Shown: piece by piece, positions 39,745-49,039 of the stretch | Numbering within the stretch: the stretch's first letter is position 1 | Layout of the letters: each line of letters opens with the position of its first letter | DNA from: Oleispira sp. | GTDB lineage: Bacteria > Pseudomonadota > Gammaproteobacteria > Pseudomonadales > Oceanobacteraceae | Length of the DNA stretch: 52,371 bases | Reading direction: 5' to 3' | Assembly: GCA_016765295.1 (NCBI GenBank) | Contig: JAESQF010000136.1 | Location: 1-52,371 of the forward strand | The notes under the pieces: model-generated | Told to the model about the DNA's origin: nothing | Databases searched by the model: none | Seen by the model: only the letters and a program-made list of their open reading frames with translations | Made by a program: the position numbers and the translations under genes

Positions 39745-39800
39745 GTCATTGTGGGGTAGTCATTGTGGGGTAGTCATTGTGGGGTAGTCATTGTGGGGTA
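39745..39800. repeat. Four exact tandem copies of a 14-bp repeat
   Basis: GTCATTGTGGGGTA occurs four times without a gap or mismatch, followed by a partial GTCA. It lies between the GC-rich hairpin and the broken IS200/IS605 transposase. It is not a CRISPR, as there are no spacers. Confidence 0.95.
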
Positions 39801-39814
39801 GTCAGCTTATTATT

Positions 39815-40267
39815 GATTTACGCAAAAAGACACATTATGTGTTCGGGCTAATGTATCATTTTGTTTGGATTCCTAAGTATAGGAATAAGATTTTTGTTGA
39901 ACCTTATCGATCAGATCTAAAAGCAATCATTAGAAAGGTTGGCTATGATGATTAAGCCACTATAGACATTGAAATAGTCGAGCTGGAAGTTCCTGTCGAT
40001 CATATTCATATGGTTGTTAGGACAGAACCGAAGATAGCGCCATCTTATGTGATGCAGGTTATAAAGAGCATATCTGCACGTGAGTTTTTTAGGATGCATC
40101 CAGAAATTAAGCGGCAGTACTTTTGGGGTGGTAAGCTTTGGATTCAAAGCTACTTCGTAGAAACAATTGGTAATGCTATGGAGGATGTCATCCGAAAATA
40201 TGTCCAAAACCAATTAGTGGAGATGGATAATGGTGAACAAAGCAATCAGCAATTAGGCTTGCTTTAA
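39815..40267 (+). pseudogene. IS200/IS605-family Y1 transposase, interrupted by a stop codon
   Basis: The frame reads DLRKKTHYVFGLMYHFVWIPKYRNKIF, then hits TAA at 39953-39955. It continues in the same frame with VELEVPVDHIHMVV (HUH motif) to IRKYVQNQ, which holds the catalytic tyrosine. The product ends at 40265-40267. One nonsense change is the only visible damage, so this is a recent or mildly decayed IS200-type element. The precise start is uncertain (GTG 39839 is possible). Confidence 0.82.
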
Positions 40268-40270
40268 AAC

Positions 40271-40347
40271 TCGGTCGCTTCTTTATCTTCCTTAGCTAAT
40301 TATTCAGCCATCGCTTTTAGTTTTTTGTGATCCATAATCGTGCTCAT
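40271..40347 (-). pseudogene. IS256-family transposase N-terminal remnant
   Basis: The minus strand reads MSTIMDHKKLKAMAE, stop, LAKEDKEATE, resembling the start of IS256-family transposases (MD-KKLEALAEELAKDIKT). Only about 25 codons remain, with an internal stop. The similarity is short, so the call is tentative. Confidence 0.4.
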
Positions 40348-40658
40348 TATTTTTACCTTTTTCTAGGTTATAGTTAACAAGCAGCTACACAAATATTTTC
40401 ACACCCTTCTGTTATCTAGTATTTACAATAGAAAAATCTCATTAGGAATCCGAGAGGAATATACATTACTCTGATCGATCATAAGCCGAATATATATCGG
40501 CACTGCCATTCTCACAAATGACTCAGCAAGATGAACAAGAAAAAAGAAGTTAGTCAGTGCAATTAGGCATTATGGCTGACTAGTGCTTGATACCGAGAAA
40601 CGTCCATGTAGAACGACCCGGTTAGTGCTAATCCATAGTAGAAGCCAATAAAAAAATC
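40348..40658. other. Non-coding stretch with nothing recognised
   Basis: This 311-bp AT-rich interval between the IS256 remnant and the nucleotidyltransferase-like gene shows no convincing ORF, repeat or terminator. Confidence 0.6.
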
Positions 40659-41204
40659 TTACTTATTAAAGGCATTGATCTGGGAAAACAGACTGGGCGC
40701 TATCGTTTTTGGTTCTGCATAAACAATCTTCGTACCTTGCCAATTTTTTATTTTCTTAAGAATATCGCATCGTATCAACCGTGCCTCATTCTTTGCTGCT
40801 TTTACTGATCCAGAACTCAATCTATCAATGCAATCCTGTATTGAAGCAAAGCGTGTGCCAGTATAATATTGATCTAACGCTCGGAGGTGGAGTCCACTTG
40901 GCTTGAAATTATATACAAACTCAACCTCTTTAATACTTTTAGATGCTCCCAAGTTCTCAGTACTTCCAATAAGCGGAAAGTTGATTGTGTATTTCCCTCT
41001 TCCTCCCACCGTAGCTTCCATGACGCTATCATACGAAATTGCAATATCGATATCGCCAGGAACAATTTTCTCCCATGTACTTTTACTTAAAACTATCTTA
41101 TTTTTTGCCCGGAGAATATGAAACCAAGCTGCATAGCTACCAACAATACACCACTCATCGCGATATTCCATATTTAAATTTCTAACGACACTTTCAAAAT
41201 TCAT
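40659..41204 (-). CDS. Nucleotidyltransferase-like protein of unknown function
   Basis: The 181-residue product begins MNFESVVRNLNMEYRDEWCIVGSYAAWFHIL. The start at 41204 is chosen because AAGGA lies 7 nt upstream; a longer frame to 41252 exists but is less likely. GSYAAW followed by PGDIDIAIS has the GSx-A...DxD layout of polymerase-beta-fold nucleotidyltransferases such as AbiEii/MNT-type or DUF-type proteins. The remaining sequence is not distinctive (LHLRALDQYYTGTRFASIQDCIDRL). No HEPN-type or AbiEi-like partner is next to it. Flanks are IS remnants. Function is not assigned. Confidence 0.65.
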   Translation of the reverse strand: MNFESVVRNLNMEYRDEWCIVGSYAAWFHILRAKNKIVLSKSTWEKIVPGDIDIAISYDSVMEATVGGRGKYTINFPLIGSTENLGASKSIKEVEFVYNFKPSGLHLRALDQYYTGTRFASIQDCIDRLSSGSVKAAKNEARLIRCDILKKIKNWQGTKIVYAEPKTIAPSLFSQINAFNK

Positions 41205-41500
41205 TTTTTTATCCTTATTTATGGTTGATTTGAATGTAACGAGAGACCGCATAACGAGGGTGTAGGAAAATACAATATTTAGACATATTTTTCCAGTCCT
41301 TGAAAATCTCGTTCAATCTGCCTGTTCTATCGAGCTATAAATATTAATAATGATATTCGAGTATATAAGTCACATTGTCAAACTGGTGTTATCGGTATCT
41401 TATTTTCAGATCCTGCTCTCCATTTTAGCGTTCTTCCACTGCTTCTCTACATTATCCACCGAGCGGCTGCTTTTATTTAGCCTAGAAAAAATCAAAGTGC
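41205..41500. other. Non-coding stretch before the IS66 remnant
   Basis: About 296 bp of AT-rich DNA; it should include the promoter of the minus-strand nucleotidyltransferase-like gene. I see no other feature. Confidence 0.55.
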
Positions 41501-42051
41501 TGCATGTGGTTGTATTGCACAGGCACACTTTCGCCAGCGAATCCTGATCAACCGACGTCAGCGCCAAGCATAGTGCTTTACGATTATCATGCCAGTCGTG
41601 CAAACGGCTGCATGATTGAATTTTTGCAAGGTTACTTGCAAGTCGATGGCTATCAAGGATACACATCAACTAAAGCAATGTTAGTCGGTTGCTGGCCCAT
41701 GCGCGCCGAAAATTCATTGAAGCGGATATCGCTTAAGAAAAAGGTAAATCTGGTAAAGCTAAGCTTGCCGTTAACTTTATTAAAAAACTCTATCGCATTA
41801 AAATTAAAGCTTTGGGCTCAGAAGAAAAACACGATTATCGTCAAGAACATGCGCAGCCATTATTGAATAAATTTCATGCTTGGCTGATAAAATTTTCTAA
41901 GCAAGTATTACCAAAAACAACGCTCGGGGGAGCTTTAAGCTATAGCTTAAATCAGCGGTCGAAACTCATTCGCTACCTCGAAGGTGGGGCATTAAATATC
42001 GATAACAACCGAGCTAAAATCGTGTTAACAGATCCCAAGGTAAATCGTTAA
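41501..42051 (+). pseudogene. IS66-family transposase (TnpC) central remnant
   Basis: The first frame reads MWLYCTGTLSP and then IVLYDYHASRANGCMIEFLQGYLQVDGYQGYTSTKAMLVGCW, the catalytic core of IS66 TnpC. A frameshift at about 41692 moves to AHARRKFIEADIA, then a TAA stop. The same frame continues with EKGKSGKAKLAVNFIKKLYRIKIKALGSEEKHDYRQEHAQ and on to YLEGGALNIDNNRA. After NNRA the family similarity ends at about 42015. It shares the NIDNNRA segment with the other IS66 remnant (39392-39684), but the DNA differs there, so these are two separate IS66 copies. Confidence 0.82.
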
Positions 42052-42159
42052 TCAGTATTAAGGCGGTTTGCGCCCATTTCCTCGAAAAGTACACTCTTCA
42101 TCTGAATGCCAGAAATAGCAGTTGCTCCAGCGAATATCATTCGCTGGCAATACTTTCCA

Positions 42160-45100
42160 CTATGCAACCAGTGGCTCCTCCAAATCATTAGAGAATGGGT
42201 CTATTGTATCGAGTAAATCTTCCAGATTTATGGATGCTTCTTGACTGTCGAAGGTATAATGCCCAGCCAGCTGTATATGGCGCCACGCGACTGGGGATAG
42301 ATTGGCTATCATATCGACGACTTTCTGATTGTTGAGTTTGTCGAATTTATCAATCAATCCAGATAGTAATGCTGAATTATAGAAAATGATGCAGTTCGCG
42401 ATCAGTCTGGCACAGTCATTCCATTGTTCAACCTGATAGTCATTGCCTCCCCGAAATTGATTTCCATTGATTGAAGCGATGGTTCTTCGAAGTTGATGAT
42501 AAGCCTCACCTCTGTTGAGCGCTTGTTGTACGAAATGTCTCAGCGTTTTATTGTCGATATACTCGAGTAGGTATTGGCACTTTATCAGGCGGTCGTACTC
42601 GTGTAGCGCAGCTAATGTTCGGCTGTTCTTCTTATTGTTTGATAACTTTTTGATGATAGTACTTTGAGTAGTCGTTTTGCGACTGAGGGAACAGAGGATC
42701 CGCTGAATTTGTTCCCATTCCCGTTCAATGAGGCGGAGATTTATTGGCTTTTTTAACTGAATCGTTATTTCGTCGCCGTAAATGACCTCGAACTGGTCAT
42801 TAAAGACGTTTTTAAATTTTGCGTATCGTGGTGCAAACTGATATCCGAATAGATCCAGTATGGCGAAGTTAACATTATTGACACCGTGTGTGTCTGAGGT
42901 CAGGGTCATAGGCTGAATGTCACTCGCGTTATTGTAGAGTAAGTCAAACGCGAAATGAGCTTCATATTCATTTGGTGATATAACCGTTGTGTTGACTGGT
43001 ACATGATTCGATACAAGCGTTATTGCTGATACCCCTTTGCCTTTACGAAAATACTTAGCCGAATACCTTGCTCTAAAGGTATTGATCCGGCAAGCATGTT
43101 TTTGACCATCGACGCTGCCGAAGGGGGCAACTTCATTAATCGTATAGTGTTTAAAAATAGGAAGTTTGGCGATCGCGTTCGCAATGATATCATTTGCAGC
43201 GCGGGATGTTTCTGGTCTTATATAACCATCATTCACTGTTCTTAGAGAACCCATTGTCCGATCTGACACAGAGGACATTCGATGAAGCCCATAATTGGAG
43301 CCATTACCAAAGACACAGGCAAGTAGATCCTCATCACTTGCCTTGGTACTATGTTTTCGAGAAGAAATATTTTTAAAGGCTTTTAAATAGCCTGTTTTTT
43401 TATGAACGTAATCCATTATCTCGATAATTCCCATGTGTTTAAGTTGAGAATATATTGGATTTTCAACATCATCTTTCCATCGTTTATTGGCAATTGTCCA
43501 GGATAATTGATTAGATTTAGATTGCCGTTTAACAAATTCGTTAGCACCATTATTGATATTATGAGTAACCTTTTTTATTTGTAATTGTAGTTTTTCGGTC
43601 AGTTCGGACAAAGTATTGCTAATGGGATTGATGAGCTTGGCTAAACCTGTTTTTTCAACAATGGGATCTTTATCATTCCACTCAATCAGTGGAATGAGAT
43701 CATCTTCTAGGCGTTTATTTTCTGCACTTTCATTGACATAAATTTTATGGTTTTCCATCATTTTGAAGATCCGATGGTAAAGATAAAACTCAAATCGCCT
43801 TGCGTTGACTTCACCCTCTTGGATTAAATACGCCTTGTCCTTATTAAGAATAAAACGTTGATCAATGGTTGAAATCTTTTTGTCAGATTCGAGTTCGACT
43901 CGGGCTGAAGCAAGTTGTTTAATCATCGTAGACTGGTCAGCGTCGCTTTCAATATCTATCGCTAGAAACAACTTCCGCATAGAGTTGGCAATCTTTCGAG
44001 ACTGTTTATCAGTATACTGCCACTCATATTGCGTTTTATCAAAGTCGTTCTCATCAAGATGCTGGCTTATCATGCTGATTTCATCTTTCGGAATTAGCTT
44101 AAAGGCTTCTTTTCGAATTTCACCAAATTGCGTCGAGTCACTTAACTTTTCATCGACGAAAAAACCAAGGATATTACCCGCGTATTTAAGCTTGTCTCGA
44201 ATGACTTCCAGTTCATCGGCAATTCGCTGTTTTGCGTTAGACTTAGCTGCCTCGTTATGTTTTCTGACTAAGTATTGAAATGCGGTCACCAGTTTGTCAT
44301 TGGTTTCACGGTACCGAAATAACAGGTAACAAGCCATATACAACATGCCTTGCCATTCTGGATAACGCCGGATTTTATAGATTGATTGATGGTGAATGAT
44401 CGAAGCATAGTAGCTCAAATTGCCTTGAGACAGACTGAGCTTGCTAATCAAACTTTTTAACTCAAGATAGACATCTTTAATCGTATTGTGAGTTTTGATC
44501 TCCTGTGCGAGCTCCATCGGCGTAAAGTCTTTTGCCGATCCTTTGTAAACCGATAGGCTATTGAGCAACCCTTTGGTATTAAGGATCTTTTTCAGTCGTT
44601 GATAGGTTAAGTCGGACATGTGTTTTGATAGGATTGTCTCAGTTCGTTGTCGCTCGCCGCTCAGTGTTCCAGTGATAAGGTCTTGTAGCGTAGTATATCC
44701 AACCAGACTGATCCGCATTTGACCGAAAAATGCCAAACACTCATCAAACATATATTGGGGATAGGTGCAAATCGTCGCAACATCCTCCAATCGGCAAGCC
44801 AAGGCTTTTTCATGCTCTCGTGAGAATCGTTCAAATCCTAAAATGGATAACATTTTGTTGACCAGCTTAGAGCGGGTGCTTTTAGCGATAATTGAATACT
44901 TTGGTGACTCATCCGGAAAGTGGGTTTGACAAATATAGTCAACATCGTCTTTAACTTCGCGTAATGTAAATTTTGGCACAACCGGCTTTGCTCTGAAATA
45001 ACCGATCAGCAGGATTAGGTATATTCTGGTTTCCAGCTTGTCCATGTTATTGAGCATATTGAGAGTTTCCTCATCTAAAGCAAAATATTCTTCTCTCTCT

Positions 45101-45186
45101 GTTGGATTGAATAACGGCCTTAAATATAGCTCCTTAATTTCATCGGCGGTCAGTATGTGGATCCGTTTTTGATTGGTTTTATTCAT
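42160..45186 (-). CDS. tnpA: Tn3-family transposase TnpA
   Basis: TnpA catalyses replicative transposition of Tn3-family elements. The 1008-residue product is full length. With the ATG at 45186 the DDE residues appear to be D693 (GSVDGQKHA), D765 (TSDTHGVNN) and E920 (YQVEQWNDC). Family marks include LFGYQFAPRYAKFKN and LIANCIIFYNSALLSGL. A GTG at 45195 is an alternative start. No resolvase gene or res site is seen nearby, so it may be a transposase-only element or a remnant of a larger one. It separates the IS graveyard from the metal operon. Confidence 0.92.
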   Translation of the reverse strand: MNKTNQKRIHILTADEIKELYLRPLFNPTEREEYFALDEETLNMLNNMDKLETRIYLILLIGYFRAKPVVPKFTLREVKDDVDYICQTHFPDESPKYSIIAKSTRSKLVNKMLSILGFERFSREHEKALACRLEDVATICTYPQYMFDECLAFFGQMRISLVGYTTLQDLITGTLSGERQRTETILSKHMSDLTYQRLKKILNTKGLLNSLSVYKGSAKDFTPMELAQEIKTHNTIKDVYLELKSLISKLSLSQGNLSYYASIIHHQSIYKIRRYPEWQGMLYMACYLLFRYRETNDKLVTAFQYLVRKHNEAAKSNAKQRIADELEVIRDKLKYAGNILGFFVDEKLSDSTQFGEIRKEAFKLIPKDEISMISQHLDENDFDKTQYEWQYTDKQSRKIANSMRKLFLAIDIESDADQSTMIKQLASARVELESDKKISTIDQRFILNKDKAYLIQEGEVNARRFEFYLYHRIFKMMENHKIYVNESAENKRLEDDLIPLIEWNDKDPIVEKTGLAKLINPISNTLSELTEKLQLQIKKVTHNINNGANEFVKRQSKSNQLSWTIANKRWKDDVENPIYSQLKHMGIIEIMDYVHKKTGYLKAFKNISSRKHSTKASDEDLLACVFGNGSNYGLHRMSSVSDRTMGSLRTVNDGYIRPETSRAANDIIANAIAKLPIFKHYTINEVAPFGSVDGQKHACRINTFRARYSAKYFRKGKGVSAITLVSNHVPVNTTVISPNEYEAHFAFDLLYNNASDIQPMTLTSDTHGVNNVNFAILDLFGYQFAPRYAKFKNVFNDQFEVIYGDEITIQLKKPINLRLIEREWEQIQRILCSLSRKTTTQSTIIKKLSNNKKNSRTLAALHEYDRLIKCQYLLEYIDNKTLRHFVQQALNRGEAYHQLRRTIASINGNQFRGGNDYQVEQWNDCARLIANCIIFYNSALLSGLIDKFDKLNNQKVVDMIANLSPVAWRHIQLAGHYTFDSQEASINLEDLLDTIDPFSNDLEEPLVA

Positions 45187-45260
45187 GCTTTTCACTTATG
45201 TAAGGTCAGAGGTTGCGAATACAATGGGATGTTGGGACTTAGCACATTAGGGATCGGAAC

Positions 45261-45351
45261 TAACGGCTCTAAGTGGATTTCATTCACATTGGGAACAATC
45301 TCGTTGCTTTTTATTCTCAAAACTTTAGCTTGAATTGGAATAGAGCCGTTA
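45261..45351. repeat. Inverted 11-bp repeats between tnpA and the metal operon
   Basis: TAACGGCTCTA (45261-45271) and TAGAGCCGTTA (45341-45351) are exact inverse copies about 70 bp apart. On the minus strand from 45271 the sequence runs TAGAGCCGTTAGTTCCGATCCC and on to TGTGCTAAG, which has the look of a Tn3-type terminal repeat ending in TAAG. The second copy faces the metal operon. Confidence 0.5.
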
Positions 45352-45359
45352 AGTTAATA

Positions 45360-45716
45360 TTAAATATCCTTACCACCGATCGGCAATGCTTGCTCAATTG
45401 GACTCACGTACACCCAACCCGAAATATTGGGGCCGATGCGTCCGGCTTTGCATATAATGGTCGTTACTTCGTCTACCTGACTTTCTTCACACACTAATGA
45501 TAATCGGACTTCTGAAATGATTACCCCAGCCTCGGTTGAGTAATCCTGCTCAGATTCACTTATTGCTTTTAGGGTACCTTTAACATCCATTATCGTAATA
45601 TTTTTATATCCTGCATCACTTAAGGCTTCGACAACAGTTGCCGAACGAACATGATGGATAAACACTTTAATTAGCTTCAGCACTTTAGGTGTGTTCGTCT
45701 GTTTAATTTGATTCAT
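45360..45716 (-). CDS. PII-like protein associated with metal efflux (PII-NG type)
   Basis: The 118-residue product has the GlnB-like ferredoxin fold: VLKLIKVFIHHVRSATVVEALSDAGYKNITIMDVKG at the N-terminus, and AGRIGPNISGWVYVSPIEQALPIGG, which matches the PII C-terminal signature region. The T-loop region (about 38-60) lacks the GlnB uridylylation tyrosine context. PII-like genes beside CusA/CzcA exporters are known as PII-NG. It has GGAG upstream and is the last gene of the operon, 92 bp after czcA. Its ligand is not known to me. Confidence 0.8.
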   Translation of the reverse strand: MNQIKQTNTPKVLKLIKVFIHHVRSATVVEALSDAGYKNITIMDVKGTLKAISESEQDYSTEAGVIISEVRLSLVCEESQVDEVTTIICKAGRIGPNISGWVYVSPIEQALPIGGKDI

Positions 45717-45765
45717 ATTATTTTCTCCAAAATAGGATTATTTGTTTTTCAATTAATTGAATATT

Positions 45766-45798
45766 TTAGCAACAGAAAAGACTTCTTCCTGTTGCTAA
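45766..45798 (-). other. Hairpin between czcA and the PII-like gene
   Basis: TTAGCAACAG (45766-45775) and CTGTTGCTAA (45789-45798) form a perfect 10-bp stem with a 13-nt loop, in the 92-bp gap. There is no T-run, so it may stabilise the czcA message or partly end it. Confidence 0.45.
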
Positions 45799-45808
45799 CA
45801 CATTGATA

Positions 45809-48800
45809 TCAAGAAGCTATTGCGTCACCATTTTCTGTGAGTTCGCGCGGTTTGCGATAAGCCATCCGGTAAAGACCAGGCAGTACTAAAAGCGTTAACA
45901 AAGTGGACGATATAATGCCGCCAATCACCACTGTCGCTAGGGGGCGCTGTACTTCAGCGCCGGTGCCGGTATTGAGCGCCATCGGCAAAAAACCTAATGC
46001 AGCAACCAAGGCAACCATTAATATGGGTCGTAATCTGAGCATGGCGCCTTCACTAATTGCGCTATCGATATTCAACCCATTTTTCAAGCCATCGCGAAAC
46101 GCTGACACCATCATCACCCCAGTCAATACCGAAACGCCACAGAGGGTAATAAAACCAACGCCAGCTGTTATCGATAACGGAATATCACGCAACCACAAAG
46201 CAATCACGCCACCGGTTAATGCTAAGGGAACACCACTGAAAACTAAGGCGGCGTCTTTGGCAGAACCGAAGGTCATCATAAGCAAAGCAAAGATCATCAC
46301 CAGCGTTACCGGAACCAATATACTGAGTCGCTCGCTCGCTGATTGCAGCTGCTCAAAAGTGCCGCCGTAACCTAACCAATAGCCCGGCGGTAAAGTGACT
46401 TGTTGTTCAATTTTCTGTTGTACCTCAGTGACAAAACCGCCCAGATCGCGACCGCGTACATTCGCGCTGACGACCAGCCGTCGTTTGCCATTCTCACGAG
46501 AGATCTGATTGGCTCCAGGTGCCAGTTTGAGTGTTGCAACTTCCCTTAAGGGAACATAACCCCCATTGGGGAGCGGTATCGGCAACCGCTCTAGTGCGCT
46601 TATGTCACTGCGTAGCATTTCGGTTAGTCTTACGACAATCTCGAATCGACGGTCGCCTTCAAAAACTAATCCCGCGTCTTCTCCGCCTGTTGCTGCCGCT
46701 AGTACATCTTGCACCTCCGAGACATTCAAGCCATATCGGTACAACGCGCTACGGTTAGCTTCGACTGACAGGATTGGTAAACCGGAAACCTGTTCAACTT
46801 TAACGCTTTCTGCTCCCTCAATCGTATTGAGGACAGCAGCGATCTCTCCGCCCGATTTCAGTAATTGATTTAAATCATCCCCATAGATTTTGATACCGAG
46901 ATCGGAACGTACCCCAGAAATAAGCTCGTTAACTCTTTGCTGGATAGGTTGACCGATTTCAAAAGCATTACCAGACGCTAAGTTAAGTTTTTCCTCAATT
47001 TCTTCTACCAATTGCGCTTTGGTTTTTTCCGGATCAGGCCAGTCTTTGCGATCTTTTAACATCACATAACCATCTGATATGTTTGGTCCCATCGGGTCGC
47101 TCGCCACTTCCGCCGTTCCGACGCGTGAGAAGTAGGTCTTGACCTCGGGCACTTGCAATACTGCGCGTTCTAGCTGGAATTGCATTTCAAGTGACTGGGT
47201 TAAACTGGTGCCTGGAATACGCAATGCTTGAATAGCGATATCACCTTCATCTAAGTTGGGGATAAACTCCGTACCCATCTTTGATGTCATCCAGCCGGAA
47301 AAAACGACAAAGGCTACAGCTGCTCCTAAAACCGGTATGCGAAATTTCAAGGCTGTTTCCAAAATAGGCGTGTAGAAACGTTTAGCGTTACGAACAATAA
47401 AATTATCTTTTTCTTCGATATGACCAGTTAACAAAAGTGCAACGGCCGCAGGTACAAAAGTGAGCGATAATACTAATGCCGCTATTAATGCCATGATGAC
47501 CGCCATCGCCATCGGCGTGAACATTTTTCCCTCGACGCCAGTCAGTGCAAGAATAGGGATATTGACCAGAATAACGACTAGAACGCTGATCAAACTAGGG
47601 GTAAATACTTCGCGTGTCGCCGCAAAGACAGTCTGAAAACGCTCGTCCAGTTTCAATATACGACCAAGATGATGTTGTCGCCCCGCTAATCGTAAAATGC
47701 AGTTTTCGACAATAATCACCGCGCCATCAACAATTAAACCAAAATCAAGCGCGCCTAAACTCATCAGATTGGCACTGACTTCAGTTTCAACCATACCGGT
47801 CATCAGCATTAACATCGATAGCGGAATAACCATCGCGGTCAGCAGAGCAGCTCGTACATTGCCCAACATGACTAACAACACAACCACCACTAAAATGGCT
47901 CCTTCGACCAAGTTAGTTTGTACCGTGGCAATGGTTTTATCCACCAATACAGTACGGTCATAAACCGCTTCGGCGATGACGCCTTTTGGCAATGTTTTAT
48001 TGATTTCAACTAGTTTTGCTGAAACCGCTTCAGAAACGGTACGACTATTACCGCCTAATAACATCACTGCGGTGCCCAGAACGGTTTCCTCGCCATTCAG
48101 CGTAGCAGCACCGGTACGCAGTTCTTTTCCAAAACCCACTTCTGCTACTTGGCTAATGGTAATTGGGATACCGTTTCGATTGGCCACAATAACTTTTTCG
48201 ATATCGGCTATGCCAGTTACTTGCCCCGGTGCACGGATCAAATACTGCTCGCCATTTTTTTCGATATAGCCTGCGCCAACGTTCGCGTTATTTTTCTGGA
48301 TCGCATCCACGAGATCATCAAAAGTCAATTGAAACGCCAGCAGTTGTGCCGGATTGGGTGTGATATGAAATTGTTTTTCATATCCACCGATCGTATTGAT
48401 CTCAGTGACACCCGGAACCAAGCGAAGCTGAGGACGGATCACCCAATCTTGCAAAGTTCGTAATGCGGTTGAATCATAGGCTTCACCATTGGCTTGTTTT
48501 GCACCTTTTTCAGCATGGACAGCGTAATGAAATATTTCACCGAGACCGGTCGCCACTGGCCCCATGACAGGCTCAATTCCCTCGGGCATTTTACTTTTAG
48601 CCTGCTGTAGTCGCTCATTAATCAAGTTGCGTGCAAAGTAGATATCAGTGCCTTTCTCGAATACCACTGTGACTTGGGATAAAGCGTAACGCGATATCGA
48701 GCGGGTATCTTCAACATAAGGCAATCCGGTAATAGCAAGTTCCACCAGGTAGGTGATCCTTTGCTCTACTTCAAGCGGTGAATAACCGGGCGCTTCGGTA

Positions 48801-48949
48801 TTGATTTGAACTTGTACGTTAGTAATGTCCGGCACCGCATCAATCGGCAGTTTCTGGTAATTCCAGACACCCACCGCGGCCGTAATGGCGACGAGGAACA
48901 TCACTAACCAGCGCCGCGCGATGGAAAATTGGATTAACTTATCGATCAT
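45809..48949 (-). CDS. czcA: Heavy-metal RND efflux pump, CzcA family
   Basis: CzcA-type proteins are inner-membrane proton/metal antiporters that form a tripartite complex with CzcB and CzcC. The 1046-residue product starts MIDKLIQFSIARRWLVMFLVAITAAVGVWNY. Helix IV reads DFGLIVDGAVIIVEN, the DFG-x3-DGA-x3-VEN pattern of divalent-cation (Co/Zn/Cd/Ni) HME-RND pumps rather than the copper/silver class. Twelve membrane segments and two large periplasmic loops fit the length. The precise metal cannot be told from sequence. Confidence 0.96.
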   Translation of the reverse strand: MIDKLIQFSIARRWLVMFLVAITAAVGVWNYQKLPIDAVPDITNVQVQINTEAPGYSPLEVEQRITYLVELAITGLPYVEDTRSISRYALSQVTVVFEKGTDIYFARNLINERLQQAKSKMPEGIEPVMGPVATGLGEIFHYAVHAEKGAKQANGEAYDSTALRTLQDWVIRPQLRLVPGVTEINTIGGYEKQFHITPNPAQLLAFQLTFDDLVDAIQKNNANVGAGYIEKNGEQYLIRAPGQVTGIADIEKVIVANRNGIPITISQVAEVGFGKELRTGAATLNGEETVLGTAVMLLGGNSRTVSEAVSAKLVEINKTLPKGVIAEAVYDRTVLVDKTIATVQTNLVEGAILVVVVLLVMLGNVRAALLTAMVIPLSMLMLMTGMVETEVSANLMSLGALDFGLIVDGAVIIVENCILRLAGRQHHLGRILKLDERFQTVFAATREVFTPSLISVLVVILVNIPILALTGVEGKMFTPMAMAVIMALIAALVLSLTFVPAAVALLLTGHIEEKDNFIVRNAKRFYTPILETALKFRIPVLGAAVAFVVFSGWMTSKMGTEFIPNLDEGDIAIQALRIPGTSLTQSLEMQFQLERAVLQVPEVKTYFSRVGTAEVASDPMGPNISDGYVMLKDRKDWPDPEKTKAQLVEEIEEKLNLASGNAFEIGQPIQQRVNELISGVRSDLGIKIYGDDLNQLLKSGGEIAAVLNTIEGAESVKVEQVSGLPILSVEANRSALYRYGLNVSEVQDVLAAATGGEDAGLVFEGDRRFEIVVRLTEMLRSDISALERLPIPLPNGGYVPLREVATLKLAPGANQISRENGKRRLVVSANVRGRDLGGFVTEVQQKIEQQVTLPPGYWLGYGGTFEQLQSASERLSILVPVTLVMIFALLMMTFGSAKDAALVFSGVPLALTGGVIALWLRDIPLSITAGVGFITLCGVSVLTGVMMVSAFRDGLKNGLNIDSAISEGAMLRLRPILMVALVAALGFLPMALNTGTGAEVQRPLATVVIGGIISSTLLTLLVLPGLYRMAYRKPRELTENGDAIAS

Positions 48950-48980
48950 TGTGAGATCCTTTTAATAGTATGATCTAAGG

Positions 48981-49001
48981 TGTCGCCTGGTGCAGGCGAC
49001 A
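48981..49001 (-). other. Strong hairpin between czcB and czcA
   Basis: TGTCGCCTG and CAGGCGACA form a perfect 9-bp stem with a 3-nt GTG loop in the 90-bp gap. It has no T-run, so it is more likely a processing or stabilising element that sets czcB:czcA ratios than a terminator. Confidence 0.5.
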
Positions 49002-49039
49002 ACGAAGGGAAAGTTCGAGAAACTTGAGTGAAATAGATT

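Noticed and set aside
39745-39800. CRISPR array
   Set aside because: The 14-bp units touch without spacers, and no cas gene is nearby; it is a simple tandem repeat.
39392-42051. One IS66 copy split and inverted
   Set aside because: Both remnants include NIDNNRA but the DNA differs (AACATTGATAATAACCGAGCA against AATATCGATAACAACCGAGCT), so they derive from different copies.
45903-48463. Several plus-strand ORFs opposite czcA
   Set aside because: czcA is a strong, full-length conserved gene; these antisense frames show no motif and are typical GC-bias shadows.
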